Position numbers and translations under genes: made by a program. From CAXXOK01 sp963674895 (GTDB lineage Bacteria; Bacillota; Clostridia; Christensenellales; Aristaeellaceae), in NCBI GenBank assembly GCA_963674895.2, contig CAXXCY010000002.1, positions 248,001 to 312,000 of the forward strand: 64,000 bases of DNA, written 5' to 3'. Positions 49,106 through 59,403 of the stretch are shown piece by piece. Below the pieces are notes generated by a model. The model was not told the DNA's origin. It searched no databases and saw only the letters and a program-made list of their open reading frames with translations. Position 1 is the stretch's first letter, and every line of letters starts with the position of its first letter.

Positions 49106-50008
49106 TTATTCATACTTTGCGAGGATGTTTCTTGCGATGCCCGCCAGCCCTTCGCGAATCTCCTGCGGCTCCAGCACTTCCAGATCGGGGCCGAAGGTCA
49201 GCAGGTAATGAAACAGCCACTCCTCGTTGGGCATCGCCGTTCGTACGGTATAGGAACCGTCGTCCCGCGGGGTGATGCGCTCGTTGTCGAATTCGTCGTA
49301 CACGCGGTGGGCCTGCCGCGGATGGATCAGCAGCGTCATGGGGACGGGCGGCGATGAACCCGCCGGGATTTCGGCAGGCGGCGCTTCCAGACCGAGGTTG
49401 CCGAAATACCGGTCGGCCAGCGCGGCGTTGCGGACGCGGCTCAATTTGAACATCCGGTAGTCCTCCCGCTGCGTGCAATAGGCGCTCACATACCAGGCCA
49501 TGGATTTGAAGATCAGCTTGAGCGGATAGACCAGGCGCTCGGCGGTTTCGCCGCGGGCGTTGGAATAGGTAAAGCGCAGCGCCTGCTTATTCAGCAGCGC
49601 GGACTGGACGACCTCCAGCTTCGCTTTGTCCGCGGCACCGCTGCCCCAATGGGTAAAGTCCACCTCCAGCCAGTCGGCCGTCTGTTTGACGAAGATGCCC
49701 TTGAGCTTATGGATCACCGATTCCGTTTCCGGATACTGCGTCGCCGAAAGCTGCTGCAGCGCGGCCAGGATGCCGGTCTGCTCGCTCTCGGAAAAAAACG
49801 CCTTGCTTAAAACATATCCATCCAGCAGGGAGATGCCGCCGCCCTTGCCGCGCGTCGTATACAGCGGGATGCCCGCGCCCGAAAGCACGTCGATATCCCG
49901 CAGAATGGTCCGCGCGGACACCTCGAAGTGTTCCGCCAGCTGCCCGGCGGTCATGGTTTTGCGCTCGATGAGCAGATAGACGATTTCAAACAGGCGGTGA
50001 ATCTGCAT
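49106..50008 (-). CDS. WYL-domain transcriptional regulator (YafY type)
   Basis: 300 residues. N-terminal helix-turn-helix TAGQLAEHFEVSARTILRDIDVL with wing GIPLYTTRGKGGGISLLDGY; WYL domain at about 140-215 with SMAWYVSAYCTQREDYRMFKLSRV, and the C-terminal WCX extension. Such proteins act as ligand-responsive regulators. The same operator core is found before this gene and before the GyrI-like operon 380 bp downstream, so it likely controls both. Confidence 0.92.
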   Translation of the reverse strand: MQIHRLFEIVYLLIERKTMTAGQLAEHFEVSARTILRDIDVLSGAGIPLYTTRGKGGGISLLDGYVLSKAFFSESEQTGILAALQQLSATQYPETESVIHKLKGIFVKQTADWLEVDFTHWGSGAADKAKLEVVQSALLNKQALRFTYSNARGETAERLVYPLKLIFKSMAWYVSAYCTQREDYRMFKLSRVRNAALADRYFGNLGLEAPPAEIPAGSSPPVPMTLLIHPRQAHRVYDEFDNERITPRDDGSYTVRTAMPNEEWLFHYLLTFGPDLEVLEPQEIREGLAGIARNILAKYE

Positions 50009-50024
50009 GGGGTGTCACCTCAAG

Positions 50025-50061
50025 AGTATCATACCATGAAAACATGACAAATGGATGTCAT
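50025..50061 (-). promoter_or_regulatory. Operator/promoter of the WYL regulator gene
   Basis: ATGAC (50044-50048) and GTCAT (50057-50061) around an 8-bp spacer, identical in half-sites and spacing to the site at 48771-48794. TGGTATGAT, an extended -10 on the minus strand, lies just downstream (50028-50036), so binding would cover the -35 region. Confidence 0.7.
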
Positions 50062-50189
50062 CATATGTATTCATGCAGCTATAAGATAAAAAATGGCGGG
50101 CAACCCAAGATATATCTTGAGCAGACTGCTTTTCCATATCATCTTTTTAACGTTTGCCTGATCTGTTCTGATTGGGAAATCGCTGATCG

Positions 50190-50951
50190 CTATGCTTGCA
50201 TCGTGCCGTCATGGCGGATACGGTGACGCCTGGAAAGCGAGATCAGCAGGGTCGCCAGCAGGGCGGCGGTTACGAGGGACAGGGAAAGGTAAACGGCAGT
50301 CGGACATGCATCGCCTGTCTGCGGGATAACCGCCGGATATACGGTCGCTATTTGATGGCTTCCGAGATAAACCGTCGTGTCCTGCGGATAGGCCGTCCAT
50401 TCGGCGGATGGAAGAAAGGCGTCCGTTGGATCGGTATCCCCGGTGGTAACGGTGGGTTTGCGGATCAACGTATGGTCCATGGTATTGGTTACGCCGTCTC
50501 CCCAATACAAACCCGGGTCTTCGCCGACCCTTCCGATGGAATCGACCACGGCGGTGCCTTTGAAGAGAACAACCGCGTCGTTTCCATTGTACCAGGAGCT
50601 GGATGCGCTGGTTTGATCTGCTTTCGCCAGAATTTCTGTGTTCGCACTGGGATGCGCGACGACATAGACGTCCCCCGGGGCCACGCTGCCCGTAAGGGGT
50701 ATGATGGTCGTTGCGGCTGTACTGCCGTTGAAATACATACTGATACTGTATGAGGACGCCGCCAGGTCGACGGTGAACCCGGTCCCGTTGTAAATCTCTA
50801 TCGCCTTATTGTTTCCGCTTCCCTCGATATACTCAGATATAAAAACGCCGTCCGGTCCCGCTTCGGCTGCCGTAAGATACAATGCGCCGCACACCAAAAC
50901 AACCAGAATAACCGTATGCTTGAGACTGCTTTTTTTACGCGTGCTGCGCAT
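50190..50951 (-). CDS. Surface protein with lamin-tail domain and IPQTGD sorting signal
   Basis: 253 residues from ATG 50951 (AGGAG 7 bp upstream). Signal peptide at about 1-31, then a lamin-tail domain starting FISEYIEGSGNNKAIEIYNGTG, through VYVVAHPS and NDAVVLF to the Asp/Ser-Ile-Gly strand, the usual LTD order. C-terminal IPQTGD, a hydrophobic helix and a basic tail form a sortase-type cell-wall anchor with I in place of L. No sortase gene in the window. The protein likely sits on the cell surface; LTDs are often fused to nucleases but none is present here. Confidence 0.85.
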   Translation of the reverse strand: MRSTRKKSSLKHTVILVVLVCGALYLTAAEAGPDGVFISEYIEGSGNNKAIEIYNGTGFTVDLAASSYSISMYFNGSTAATTIIPLTGSVAPGDVYVVAHPSANTEILAKADQTSASSSWYNGNDAVVLFKGTAVVDSIGRVGEDPGLYWGDGVTNTMDHTLIRKPTVTTGDTDPTDAFLPSAEWTAYPQDTTVYLGSHQIATVYPAVIPQTGDACPTAVYLSLSLVTAALLATLLISLSRRHRIRHDGTMQA

Positions 50952-51242
50952 ACTCATTCTCCTATATAGTCATGGTTTCGTGCCCATACGTAGTATACGC
51001 ATAATTGCGGCTGATAGTATCACGATTATATGAACATTTGAAAATAATGGAATACACAAATGTGAATATTTGGCAATGTTTGTACAAGCCGCACGCGGCA
51101 TCGGACTCCGGGGCAGGTGGAAGCCGTTCGCAGGGATGAGAGCCGGTAGAAAAAAACAGCCGCTGCCCTGAAAACAGAGAGCGGGCAGGAACCCGGCCAG
51201 CGATTTGCGTTCATAGTTCGGCTGGCCGCCAAAAAGCCAGAA
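50952..51242. other. Intergenic region
   Basis: About 290 bp between divergent genes. The left part is AT-rich and should hold the promoter of the surface protein gene (several TATA-like hexamers, none clearly paired). Nothing else recognised. Confidence 0.4.
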
Positions 51243-51271
51243 TTGACTTTTAATTCTTGACTCACTATAAT
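51243..51271 (+). promoter_or_regulatory. Promoter of the peptide ABC operon 1
   Basis: TTGACT (51243-51248) and TATAAT (51266-51271), spacer 17 bp; a second TTGACT at 51257 is too close to serve. Confidence 0.75.
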
Positions 51272-51323
51272 TAATCCATTATTATTCGGAGGTTGTATAC
51301 GTTACTTTAACGGGAGGTTTTCT

Positions 51324-52250
51324 ATGAGCTCGAAATTCCTGATGTATATATTGAAGCGTTTTGGTATGGCGATCCTCACGATTTTTCTGGTGATCGCGAT
51401 TACTTTTTTTGTCATGCACGCGATTCCGGCAAGCCCGTTTTCCAGCGAAAAGGCCAAGAGCGACGCGGTCATTGCCGCGCTGGAAGCCAAGTACGGATTT
51501 GACAAGCCGGTTCCCATCCAGTTTCTGAACTATCTGGCGGGCGTGATTCAGCTGGATTTCGGCCTGTCCACCTCGCGGGTGGGCTTCACCGTAAGCTATC
51601 TGATCTTCAACGCTTTCGGCTATTCCGCGCGGATAGGGTTTTCCGCCGCCCTGATCGCCATCATCCTGGGGGTGGTTTTCGGCAGTATCGCCGCGCTCAA
51701 GAGGGGAAAGTGGCCCGATAAGATTATTCAGGTCGTCACAACGGCCCTGATCTCCGTTCCGGGGTTTGTTGTGGCGACTCTTTTGCTGCTGCTGTTTACC
51801 TACCGGCTGGCCTGGCTGCCGTCGCTTGGCAACCAGCCCGGCGGCATGATTTTGCCTGTGGTTTCGCTGAGCCTGTACCCCATGGCCTACATCACGAGGC
51901 TGCAGCGCTCCAGCATGCTGGACGTGCTGGGCGCGGACTATATCCGCACGGCCCGCTCCAAGGGCCTGACGTCCAACAAGGTGATCTTCAAGCATGCGCT
52001 GAAAAACGCGCTCAGCCCCGTAATCACCTACGCGGGCCCCATGATGGCGTACATCCTCACAGGCAGCATGGTCGTGGAGAACATCTTCTCCGTGCCCGGC
52101 CTGGGGCGATTGTTTACCAACAGCATGCTGACGACCGATTATATGATGATTATGGGCGTAACCATCTTCCTGGCGGGTATGATCGTATTGATGAATTTCA
52201 TCAGCGACATTCTCTATAAGGTCATGGATCCCCGTATCAATTTTTCGTAG
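51324..52250 (+). CDS. Dipeptide/oligopeptide ABC permease, DppB/OppB type
   Basis: 308 residues. Six membrane helices; FVMHAIPASPF in the first outside loop, and the cytoplasmic EAA loop with DYIRTARSKGLTSNKVIFKHALKNALSPVITYAG, near-diagnostic for DppB. First gene of a five-gene operon: permeases B and C, ATPases D and F, and the binding protein last. GGGAGG precedes the ATG. Confidence 0.93.
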   Translation: MSSKFLMYILKRFGMAILTIFLVIAITFFVMHAIPASPFSSEKAKSDAVIAALEAKYGFDKPVPIQFLNYLAGVIQLDFGLSTSRVGFTVSYLIFNAFGYSARIGFSAALIAIILGVVFGSIAALKRGKWPDKIIQVVTTALISVPGFVVATLLLLLFTYRLAWLPSLGNQPGGMILPVVSLSLYPMAYITRLQRSSMLDVLGADYIRTARSKGLTSNKVIFKHALKNALSPVITYAGPMMAYILTGSMVVENIFSVPGLGRLFTNSMLTTDYMMIMGVTIFLAGMIVLMNFISDILYKVMDPRINFS

Positions 52251-52264
52251 GAAGGATGGGGAAA

Positions 52265-53311
52265 ATGGCCGATCAAAAAACTCCGTTTAAAAACCCGCTG
52301 AGCATGCAGATCGATCCGGCGCTGTTTGAGACTGCCACCGAAGAGGAAAAAGAGCAGCAGTCTCAGATGCGCGAGTCCGTTTCCTTCATGAAGGACGCGC
52401 TGCGCCGCCTGGGGCACAACCGCATGGCGATGGTCTGCCTGGTCGTGATCATTCTGGTGGGGCTGATCGCTTTTATTGTGCCGGAGGTTTACCCATACAG
52501 CTACACCAAGCAGGACGTGACGGGCAAATACCTGTCGCCGTTTGAATATTCCGCCAAGGAACAAGCCAAGATCGATAAGGGCGTCAGCGTATTCCCGCAC
52601 ATTATGGGAACAGACGCGCTGGGCCGGGATTACGCCATCCGCGTGATCTACGGCACGCGGATTTCCCTGCTGGTCGGTATTTTCAGTTCGCTGATCGTGG
52701 TGGTGATCGGCATCATCTACGGGTCCATATCCGGCTATGCGGGGGGCAGGACGGATATGATCATGATGCGCATCGTCGATATCATCTATTCCCTGCCGGA
52801 CGTATTGATCATCATCCTGCTGTCCGTTGCCATCAAGGACGTCGTCAGCAGGTCCAACAACGAGATCATCACCAAGATGGGCGCGGGCATGGTGAGCATC
52901 TTCATCGTGTTCGGCCTTTTGTACTGGGTCGGCATGGCCAGGCAGGTGCGCGGGCGCATCCTTTCGCTGAAAGAAAAGGAATTCGTGCTGGCGTCGCGCT
53001 CCATCGGCGCCTCGCCCTCGCGTATCATCCGCAAGCATATGATCCCCAACAGCGTTTCCGTGATCATCATCATCGCGGCCATGCAAATACCCAGCGCCAT
53101 TTTTACCGAAAGCTTTCTGTCCTTCCTGGGGCTGGGCGTGTCCATCCCGATGCCGTCGCTGGGCTCGTTGGCCGCCGACGCGCGCTCGGGCCTGAACAGC
53201 TATCCGTTTTTGCTGATCTTTCCCTCGATGTCCATTTTCCTGATCGTGCTGTCGTTCAACCTTTTGGGCAGCGGCCTGCGCGACGCGTTCGACCCGAAGC
53301 TTCGGTCGTAG
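52265..53311 (+). CDS. Dipeptide/oligopeptide ABC permease, DppC/OppC type
   Basis: 348 residues from ATG 52265 (GGAAGG upstream; ATG 52256 is too close). Long cytoplasmic N-terminus of about 55 residues, then six helices; FPHIMGTDALGRDYAIRVIYGTRISLLVGI and the EAA loop EFVLASRSIGASPSRIIRKHMIPNSVSVIII mark DppC. An unusually long loop (about 215-250, VVSRSNNEIITKMGAGM) separates helices 3 and 4. Confidence 0.92.
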   Translation: MADQKTPFKNPLSMQIDPALFETATEEEKEQQSQMRESVSFMKDALRRLGHNRMAMVCLVVIILVGLIAFIVPEVYPYSYTKQDVTGKYLSPFEYSAKEQAKIDKGVSVFPHIMGTDALGRDYAIRVIYGTRISLLVGIFSSLIVVVIGIIYGSISGYAGGRTDMIMMRIVDIIYSLPDVLIIILLSVAIKDVVSRSNNEIITKMGAGMVSIFIVFGLLYWVGMARQVRGRILSLKEKEFVLASRSIGASPSRIIRKHMIPNSVSVIIIIAAMQIPSAIFTESFLSFLGLGVSIPMPSLGSLAADARSGLNSYPFLLIFPSMSIFLIVLSFNLLGSGLRDAFDPKLRS

Positions 53312-53324
53312 GGAGGGCGGGAAT

Positions 53325-54370
<1,046 letters not shown>

Positions 54371-54374
<4 letters not shown>

Positions 54375-55360
54375 GCGGGACCGTCGCGTTTACACCCGAT
54401 CCGGAGTACCTGGTGCAGGTCCGGAATCTCAAGGAGTATTTCCCCATCGTTACGGGCTTTGCGCGCACCACCATGCTCAAGGCCGTGGACGACGTAAGCT
54501 TTGATATCAGGAAGGGCGAAACGCTTGGCCTTGTGGGCGAAAGCGGCTGCGGCAAAACCACCGTGGGACGCACGATGCTGCACCTGTACAAGCCCACCGA
54601 GGGAGAGATCTGGTTTGACGGTAAGCGGATCGAGAAGGGCCCCGTGATGGACGAGTTCCGCAAAAGGGCGCAGCTCGTGTTTCAGGACCCGTACTCGTCG
54701 CTCAATCCGCGCATGACCGTGGGCGACATCGTGGCCGAGCCCATCGACGTGCACCGCCTGTGCGCTTCCCGCAAGGAACGCAATGAACGGATCAATTCCT
54801 TGCTGTCTACGGTCGGGCTTTCCAGCGAGCACGCGACCCGGTACGCGCACGAGTTCAGCGGCGGGCAGCGCCAGCGCATCGGCATCGCGCGCGCGCTGGC
54901 CAGCAATCCCGAATTTATCGTATGCGACGAGCCGGTATCCGCGCTTGACATGAGTATTCAGGCTCAGGTGCTCAACATGCTGGAGGACCTCCAGAATCAG
55001 CTGGGCCTGACGTACCTGTTCATCGCTCACGATTTGAGCGTTGTCAAGCATATTTCCAACCGCATCGCGGTCATGTACCTGGGGCATATCGTGGAACTGG
55101 CGTCCGCCAACGAGCTGCACCACCATCCGCTGCATCCCTATACCATCTCCCTGCTCAGCGCCATTCCGGCCCCCGATCCCGAGAAGGCGCGCAAGCAAAA
55201 ACGCATCGTTTTGAAAGGCGACATCCCAAGCCCCCTCAACGCGCCCAGCGGCTGCCCGTTCCGCACCCGCTGCAGCCGCTGCACCGAGCGCTGCAAGGCG
55301 GAGATGCCCGAGTTTCTCGAAGTGTCGTCCGGCCATTTCGTCGCTTGCCATAATTTATAA
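54371..55360 (+). CDS. Dipeptide/oligopeptide ABC ATPase, DppF type
   Basis: 329 residues. Walker A GESGCGKT, Q-loop FQDPYSSLNP, signature FSGGQRQRIGIARAL, Walker B FIVCDEPVSALD, and the C-terminal motif GCPFRTRCSRCTERC. Start ATG 54371 with AAGGAGG; the frame stays open upstream inside the previous gene without support. Forms the second ATPase of the peptide importer. Confidence 0.93.
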
Positions 55361-55427
55361 GCCGTCTTTGTGCCGTCCGCCGTTTTGCCGCATGGCATGC
55401 TTTATAAGCTGTCTGCATATTTTATCG

Positions 55428-55456
55428 TTGACGTTCAAGGGTTTCCGTGTTAGGAT
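55428..55456 (+). promoter_or_regulatory. Possible separate promoter of the binding-protein gene
   Basis: TTGACG (55428-55433) and TAGGAT (55451-55456), spacer 17 bp. It could raise binding-protein levels over the rest of the operon. Confidence 0.45.
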
Positions 55457-55501
55457 TGAATCAAACCCGGAAAAAATTTATAAAGAGAGGTTGAAAAACG
55501 A

Positions 55502-57286
55502 ATGAAAAAGCTCCTTGTTTGGATTATGACCATCACGATGCTCATGACCGCCACCCTGGCGATTGCGCCGATCGGTGCAAGCGCTGAGTCCGGAATGGTT
55601 GTCAGCACAATGTTTGGCGGCGGCACGCCGCTGACCATGGACCCCGCGCTCAACAGCGCGGCTACCAGCGGCAACTATATCCGCAATTCATTGGTTGGCT
55701 TGATGGGCCACTCCTATGATGCGGACGGCAATGTCGTGCTTTCGCCCGAACTGGCAGAGTCGTATACAATTTCTGCCGATGGTCTCGTTTATACCTTCAC
55801 CCTGCGCAAGGGCCTGAAGTGGAGCGACGGCACGGACTTCCTGGCTTCCCAGGTTGCCTCCAGCTGGAACCGCGCGGCTTCCCCTGAACTGGGCGCCGAT
55901 TATGGCTTCCTCTACGACTACATCGCCAGGAATGAAGACGGCGCCCTCGCCTTGGTTGCGGACGACGCGGCCGGCACGCTGGTCGTGACGCTGCCCAATC
56001 CGTGCGCGTACTTCCTCGAGCTGTGCGCCTTCACCACCTTCTATCCGATTCGCACAGACCTGGCTGACAACGAAGGCATCTGGGCCATCAGCCCCGAGAC
56101 CTATGTCGGCACGGGCCCCTATGTGATGACCAAGTACTCTGTGGACGACGTGATTGTCTTCGAAAAGAACCCCAATTATTGGGATGCCGACAGTGTAAAG
56201 ATCGAAAAGATCAGCTGCTACCTGTCCGAGGACAACGTGGCCATACTGACCGCGTATGAGAACGACACCGTTCAGTACATCCAGTCCGTTGACCCGACCG
56301 AGTTCGCCCGTCTCAACACGACGTATCCCGGCGAGCTGGAGTACTATCCGGTACAGGGCACTTACTATGTGCTGATCAACGTTTACAAGGATATGTCCCC
56401 CGCCGGCAAGCAGCTGACCGTGCAGGAGCAAAGCAAGGCCCGTTTCGCGCTTGGCCAGATGGTTGACCGCTATGAACTGGTGACCTACGTAACCCAGGGC
56501 GGACAACAGCCCGCAACCGGCTTCTATCCTTCGGGGCTATCGGATGCCCTCAACGCCGACGTGCGCGCCTCCGAGCTGTACGGCTCTTGGTACACGGCGA
56601 CGGACGTGGTTTCCAGCGTTAACGAGAACTACACCGAGGACCAGGTGACCGCGGCACAGACTTTGATGGATCTGGGCTATGCCTACACCGGCTCTCTCGA
56701 GGGCGGCGACCTGATGTTCTCCGATGTGCCCGTGATTGAGTTCGCATTCAACAATGCCGGCGCCAACGCCCTGATCATCCAGTATGTGCAGGAGACCTGG
56801 AACAAGTTCGGCATTACGAGCACCATCAACACCGAAGCCTGGTCCACGCTGCAGACGAAGCTCAAGGCCGGCAACGGCGAAGCCGCCCGCATGGGCTGGA
56901 TTGCCGACTTCAACGACGTGGTGAACTTCCTGGAGATCTTCATCAGCAACTCGGGCAACAACTATCCGCGCCTGGGCCGCGACCTTGGCGAATATGCCAA
57001 GGCCAGCGCTGTGACCATGGACGCCGGCTTGGGCGCCTACTGGGGCCTCAACGGCGACCAGACCTGGGCCGACGCGTTTGACGCCGTCGTAGACCAGATC
57101 AAGGCCGAAACCGACACGACCAAGCGCGCCGAGTATGCCGCGCAGGCTGAGAAGGTGCTCATGGCGACCGGCGGCGTGGCTCCGCTGTTCTACTACACCA
57201 TTCCGCAGATGCTCAAGCCCAACGTCAAGAACCTGATCCGTCTGGCGACCGGCGACGTCATCTGGACGTACGCGACCGTCGAGTAA
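55502..57286 (+). CDS. Peptide ABC transporter binding protein (SBP family 5)
   Basis: 594 residues. Extracytoplasmic solute-binding protein family 5 in the normal order: LSPELAESYTISADGLVYTFTLRKGLKWSDGTDF near the N-terminus, then YVGTGPYVM, EKNPNYWD, and later ARFALGQMVDRYELV and FPYYTIPQ-like C-terminal strands. Signal peptide 1-28 (IGASAES) without a lipobox cysteine. It is the last gene of the operon, an uncommon position, and has a possible promoter of its own and a strong terminator. Confidence 0.92.
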   Translation: MKKLLVWIMTITMLMTATLAIAPIGASAESGMVVSTMFGGGTPLTMDPALNSAATSGNYIRNSLVGLMGHSYDADGNVVLSPELAESYTISADGLVYTFTLRKGLKWSDGTDFLASQVASSWNRAASPELGADYGFLYDYIARNEDGALALVADDAAGTLVVTLPNPCAYFLELCAFTTFYPIRTDLADNEGIWAISPETYVGTGPYVMTKYSVDDVIVFEKNPNYWDADSVKIEKISCYLSEDNVAILTAYENDTVQYIQSVDPTEFARLNTTYPGELEYYPVQGTYYVLINVYKDMSPAGKQLTVQEQSKARFALGQMVDRYELVTYVTQGGQQPATGFYPSGLSDALNADVRASELYGSWYTATDVVSSVNENYTEDQVTAAQTLMDLGYAYTGSLEGGDLMFSDVPVIEFAFNNAGANALIIQYVQETWNKFGITSTINTEAWSTLQTKLKAGNGEAARMGWIADFNDVVNFLEIFISNSGNNYPRLGRDLGEYAKASAVTMDAGLGAYWGLNGDQTWADAFDAVVDQIKAETDTTKRAEYAAQAEKVLMATGGVAPLFYYTIPQMLKPNVKNLIRLATGDVIWTYATVE

Positions 57287-57304
57287 TCAATCCCCCAAAC
57301 ACAC

Positions 57305-57333
57305 AAGGGCCGGCCTTTCGGGGCCGGCTTTTT
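57305..57333 (+). terminator. Intrinsic terminator after the binding-protein gene
   Basis: GGCCGGCC stem with a short loop and five T. Confidence 0.85.
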
Positions 57334-57359
57334 GTTTGCATAAAACCTCTCCGGATACC

Positions 57360-57389
57360 TTGACAATTTAAGCGGCTAGCCCGTATAAT
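57360..57389 (+). promoter_or_regulatory. tRNA-Gln promoter
   Basis: TTGACA (57360-57365) and TATAAT (57384-57389), spacer 18 bp, 15 bp before the tRNA. Confidence 0.85.
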
Positions 57390-57404
57390 GAACAGGCGCA
57401 ATTT

Positions 57405-57478
57405 TGGGGAATTGTGTAATGGTAGCACCTACGACTCTGACTCGTATTGTCTAGGTTCGAATCCTAGTTCCCCAGCCA
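57405..57478 (+). tRNA. tRNA-Gln (anticodon CTG)
   Basis: Full cloverleaf: acceptor TGGGGAA/TTCCCCA, discriminator G and encoded CCA; anticodon stem TACGA/TCGTA with loop CTCTGAC, anticodon CTG at 57437-57439; T-arm CTAGGTTCGAATCCTAG. Identity elements agree with glutamine tRNA. Confidence 0.97.
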
Positions 57479-57871
57479 CGTCGTCGCGGACTGCATATCG
57501 TTCGCGGCGGCTTTTTCTTTTAGAAAAATCCACCTCTCATTCATTCCGTCGCTCCTCCTCTCGCCTCGAAACAGGTTTCTCGGCGTTTGGGACGGGGAAC
57601 GGTATACGGACTTCGCTAAGTTCGCGGCGACGCTTTTTGCTTTACAAAAGCGTCGCCGTTCACAACGCTTCGTCGCGGCTCCGTTCCAAATTGAAGCAGG
57701 CTTCAATTTGAGTTACGAAGCAGGACGGGGAAACGGAGAAACGAAAAGGCGGGGTAACAAAAAGACGGAGGACGGAAACCGTTACCGCATGCTGATGCTT
57801 ATACGGGCTTTTATACTGTTTGCCGGATATAGTATGACGATTGGAAGCGGATGGAGAAATCCAGGAAAAAC
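57479..57871. repeat. Palindrome-rich region downstream of tRNA-Gln
   Basis: 393 bp without a credible gene. It contains a 13-bp hairpin (57625-57637 with 57646-57658) and a 10-bp hairpin (57687-57696 with 57701-57710), neither with a T-run. Short frames here have biased, non-protein-like composition. Nothing marks it as an integrated element. Confidence 0.45.
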
Positions 57872-58237
57872 CTATAGAACCAGCCCGTATATGCGCTGTA
57901 CCTCCAGCAGGCCGTCCAGGACCTCCTGCCGGGAGAAACGGTGTTGCTCCAGTTCCTCGTCGCTCAGGGCGTTGAGGCGCTGATAAAAATCGAGGGCGAG
58001 GAGAAGCAGGGCCTGGTCGTCCGGATTCAGCGCTTCAAACAGCAGGTCCTCCGCGTCGCTGATGCTGCCTGTTTTCAGCAGCGCCAGCAGATGCAGGAAC
58101 AGCTCGTCCGTTTCGGTTTTGTTTGCGGGATCGGTCACGGTATAACAGACGACGTCCTTGCCGAAGATGATCCTGGCGATGGCCGTGACCACCATCCGGA
58201 TCTGCCGCATAAACCAATCCTCGTAGAAAGTTTGCAT
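57872..58237 (-). CDS. DUF6483-like small protein
   Basis: 121 residues from ATG 58237 with AAGGAG 11 bp upstream. MQTFYEDWFMRQIRMVVTAIARIIFGKD then an all-helical remainder with LLKTGSISDAEDLLFEALNPDD resembles the DUF6483 family of unknown function. Lies 32 bp after the membrane protein gene below, in the same direction, so probably one operon. Confidence 0.7.
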   Translation of the reverse strand: MQTFYEDWFMRQIRMVVTAIARIIFGKDVVCYTVTDPANKTETDELFLHLLALLKTGSISDAEDLLFEALNPDDQALLLLALDFYQRLNALSDEELEQHRFSRQEVLDGLLEVQRIYGLVL

Positions 58238-58269
58238 CCGGTCATACGCTCCTTGCCGGTCCGGCTCGG

Positions 58270-58749
58270 TTACAGCTCCTTGAGCGCCATGACGACCGGG
58301 TATACCAGCCCGCCGATCATCAGCAGCGCGATGAACGGGCGGTTGATGTTCTGCCATTTATAGTTATTGTGTTTGACCGCGTTCACGGCGTGATTGAGGC
58401 CGGAGAACAGGAAGAAGAAGCAAAACGCGAACAGGATGGTCAGCTCCGCAAGAATCCCCCAATTGACCAGCCAGACCAGCAGCGCGATAGCCGCGTAGGA
58501 CAGCAGCGCGATGGCCGATTGCGTCTGGTAGGCGCTGCCGGTCTCATACCCTTTGGCCTGCGCAGCGTTTTTGGAAAACAGCAGGCCTTCCAGGCCGGAA
58601 ATCCCGGCGACGGCGGCGATGATGACAGGCGTCATAAAGTGCAATTGCGCAACGGGGTCATAACCGTTCTGAAACCCGATTTGGTATCCGAAAAAGAAAG
58701 CCGCGCAGACCGCCAGGATTCGCAATACGTCCAGAATCGTCATCAGCAT
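58270..58749 (-). CDS. DUF6790-like membrane protein
   Basis: 159 residues from ATG 58749 (GGAGGGG 7 bp upstream); the frame stays open to 58938 without support. Four to five membrane helices, with GYETGSAYQTQSAIALLSYAAIALLVW and the C-terminal NHAVNAVKHNNYKWQNINRPF typical of small proteins grouped as DUF6790. Function unknown. Confidence 0.7.
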   Translation of the reverse strand: MLMTILDVLRILAVCAAFFFGYQIGFQNGYDPVAQLHFMTPVIIAAVAGISGLEGLLFSKNAAQAKGYETGSAYQTQSAIALLSYAAIALLVWLVNWGILAELTILFAFCFFFLFSGLNHAVNAVKHNNYKWQNINRPFIALLMIGGLVYPVVMALKEL

Positions 58750-58944
58750 ATGGTTTCCCCTCCGATTGATCAAATAATGCTTTTGTTTGCCCGCGGCGGA
58801 TACGGTTTCTTCGTTGCTGGAAATGATATCATATGCGCCGGCATCTTTCAAGCGCGGACGAATACCGCCTTGCCGTTTGCGGAGCATTTGTCCGACTTTG
58901 CGTACGTGTTCCGTATGCCGAACCGGCCGCTTGGCCATAGGATG

Positions 58945-58953
58945 TGCTATAAT
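58945..58953 (+). promoter_or_regulatory. Extended -10 of the VOC gene
   Basis: TGCTATAAT with no good -35, 27 bp before the ATG. Confidence 0.4.
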
Positions 58954-58979
58954 GCAAGCGGCACGGACAATCAGAAGTG

Positions 58980-59390
58980 ATGCGTATGATCGTTCCCTAT
59001 CTTTCTTTTCAGGGCGATTGCGAGGAAGCCGTCAATCTCTATTGCAAGGTGCTGAGCGGCAAGATTGAAACCCTGTCCCGCTATACGGAGACTACCGGCG
59101 GCAAGGCGCTGGCGGGGAAGGTGATGCATGTGTACACGGCGGTTGGCGGCGGCGCGATCAGCGCGTCCGACCACCTGGAGCCCGTGAAGCATACCGACGC
59201 CGTCCGGCTGATGGTTCAATATGCCTCGCCGGCGGAAGCCGAACGGGTCATCGACGCATTCGGTGCGGAGGGCGAGGTGCTGAAGCGACTGCTGCCGCAT
59301 CCGCCGCCCGACGACGGGGGCATGGGCGGACTAGTGCGCGATCCGTTTGGGTATACGTGGATCATATGCTCCCCCAACGACAGAAAATAA
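58980..59390 (+). CDS. VOC-family protein, PhnB/glyoxalase-like
   Basis: 136 residues from ATG 58980 (weak ribosome site; a GTG directly before is possible). IVPYLSFQGDCEEAVNLYCKVLSGKIETLSRY opens the PhnB-like 3-demethylubiquinone/glyoxalase fold; KVMHVYTAVGGGAISASD holds the middle strand and GGLVRDPFGYTWII the closing motif with the usual DPFG. Metal ligands are incomplete, as in PhnB-like members. Function unknown. Confidence 0.85.
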   Translation: MRMIVPYLSFQGDCEEAVNLYCKVLSGKIETLSRYTETTGGKALAGKVMHVYTAVGGGAISASDHLEPVKHTDAVRLMVQYASPAEAERVIDAFGAEGEVLKRLLPHPPPDDGGMGGLVRDPFGYTWIICSPNDRK

Positions 59391-59403
59391 CCTGGGCAGC
59401 GCG

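Noticed and set aside
57388..57711. Reading frame running through tRNA-Gln
   Set aside because: It overlaps the tRNA and has tRNA-derived and low-complexity composition.
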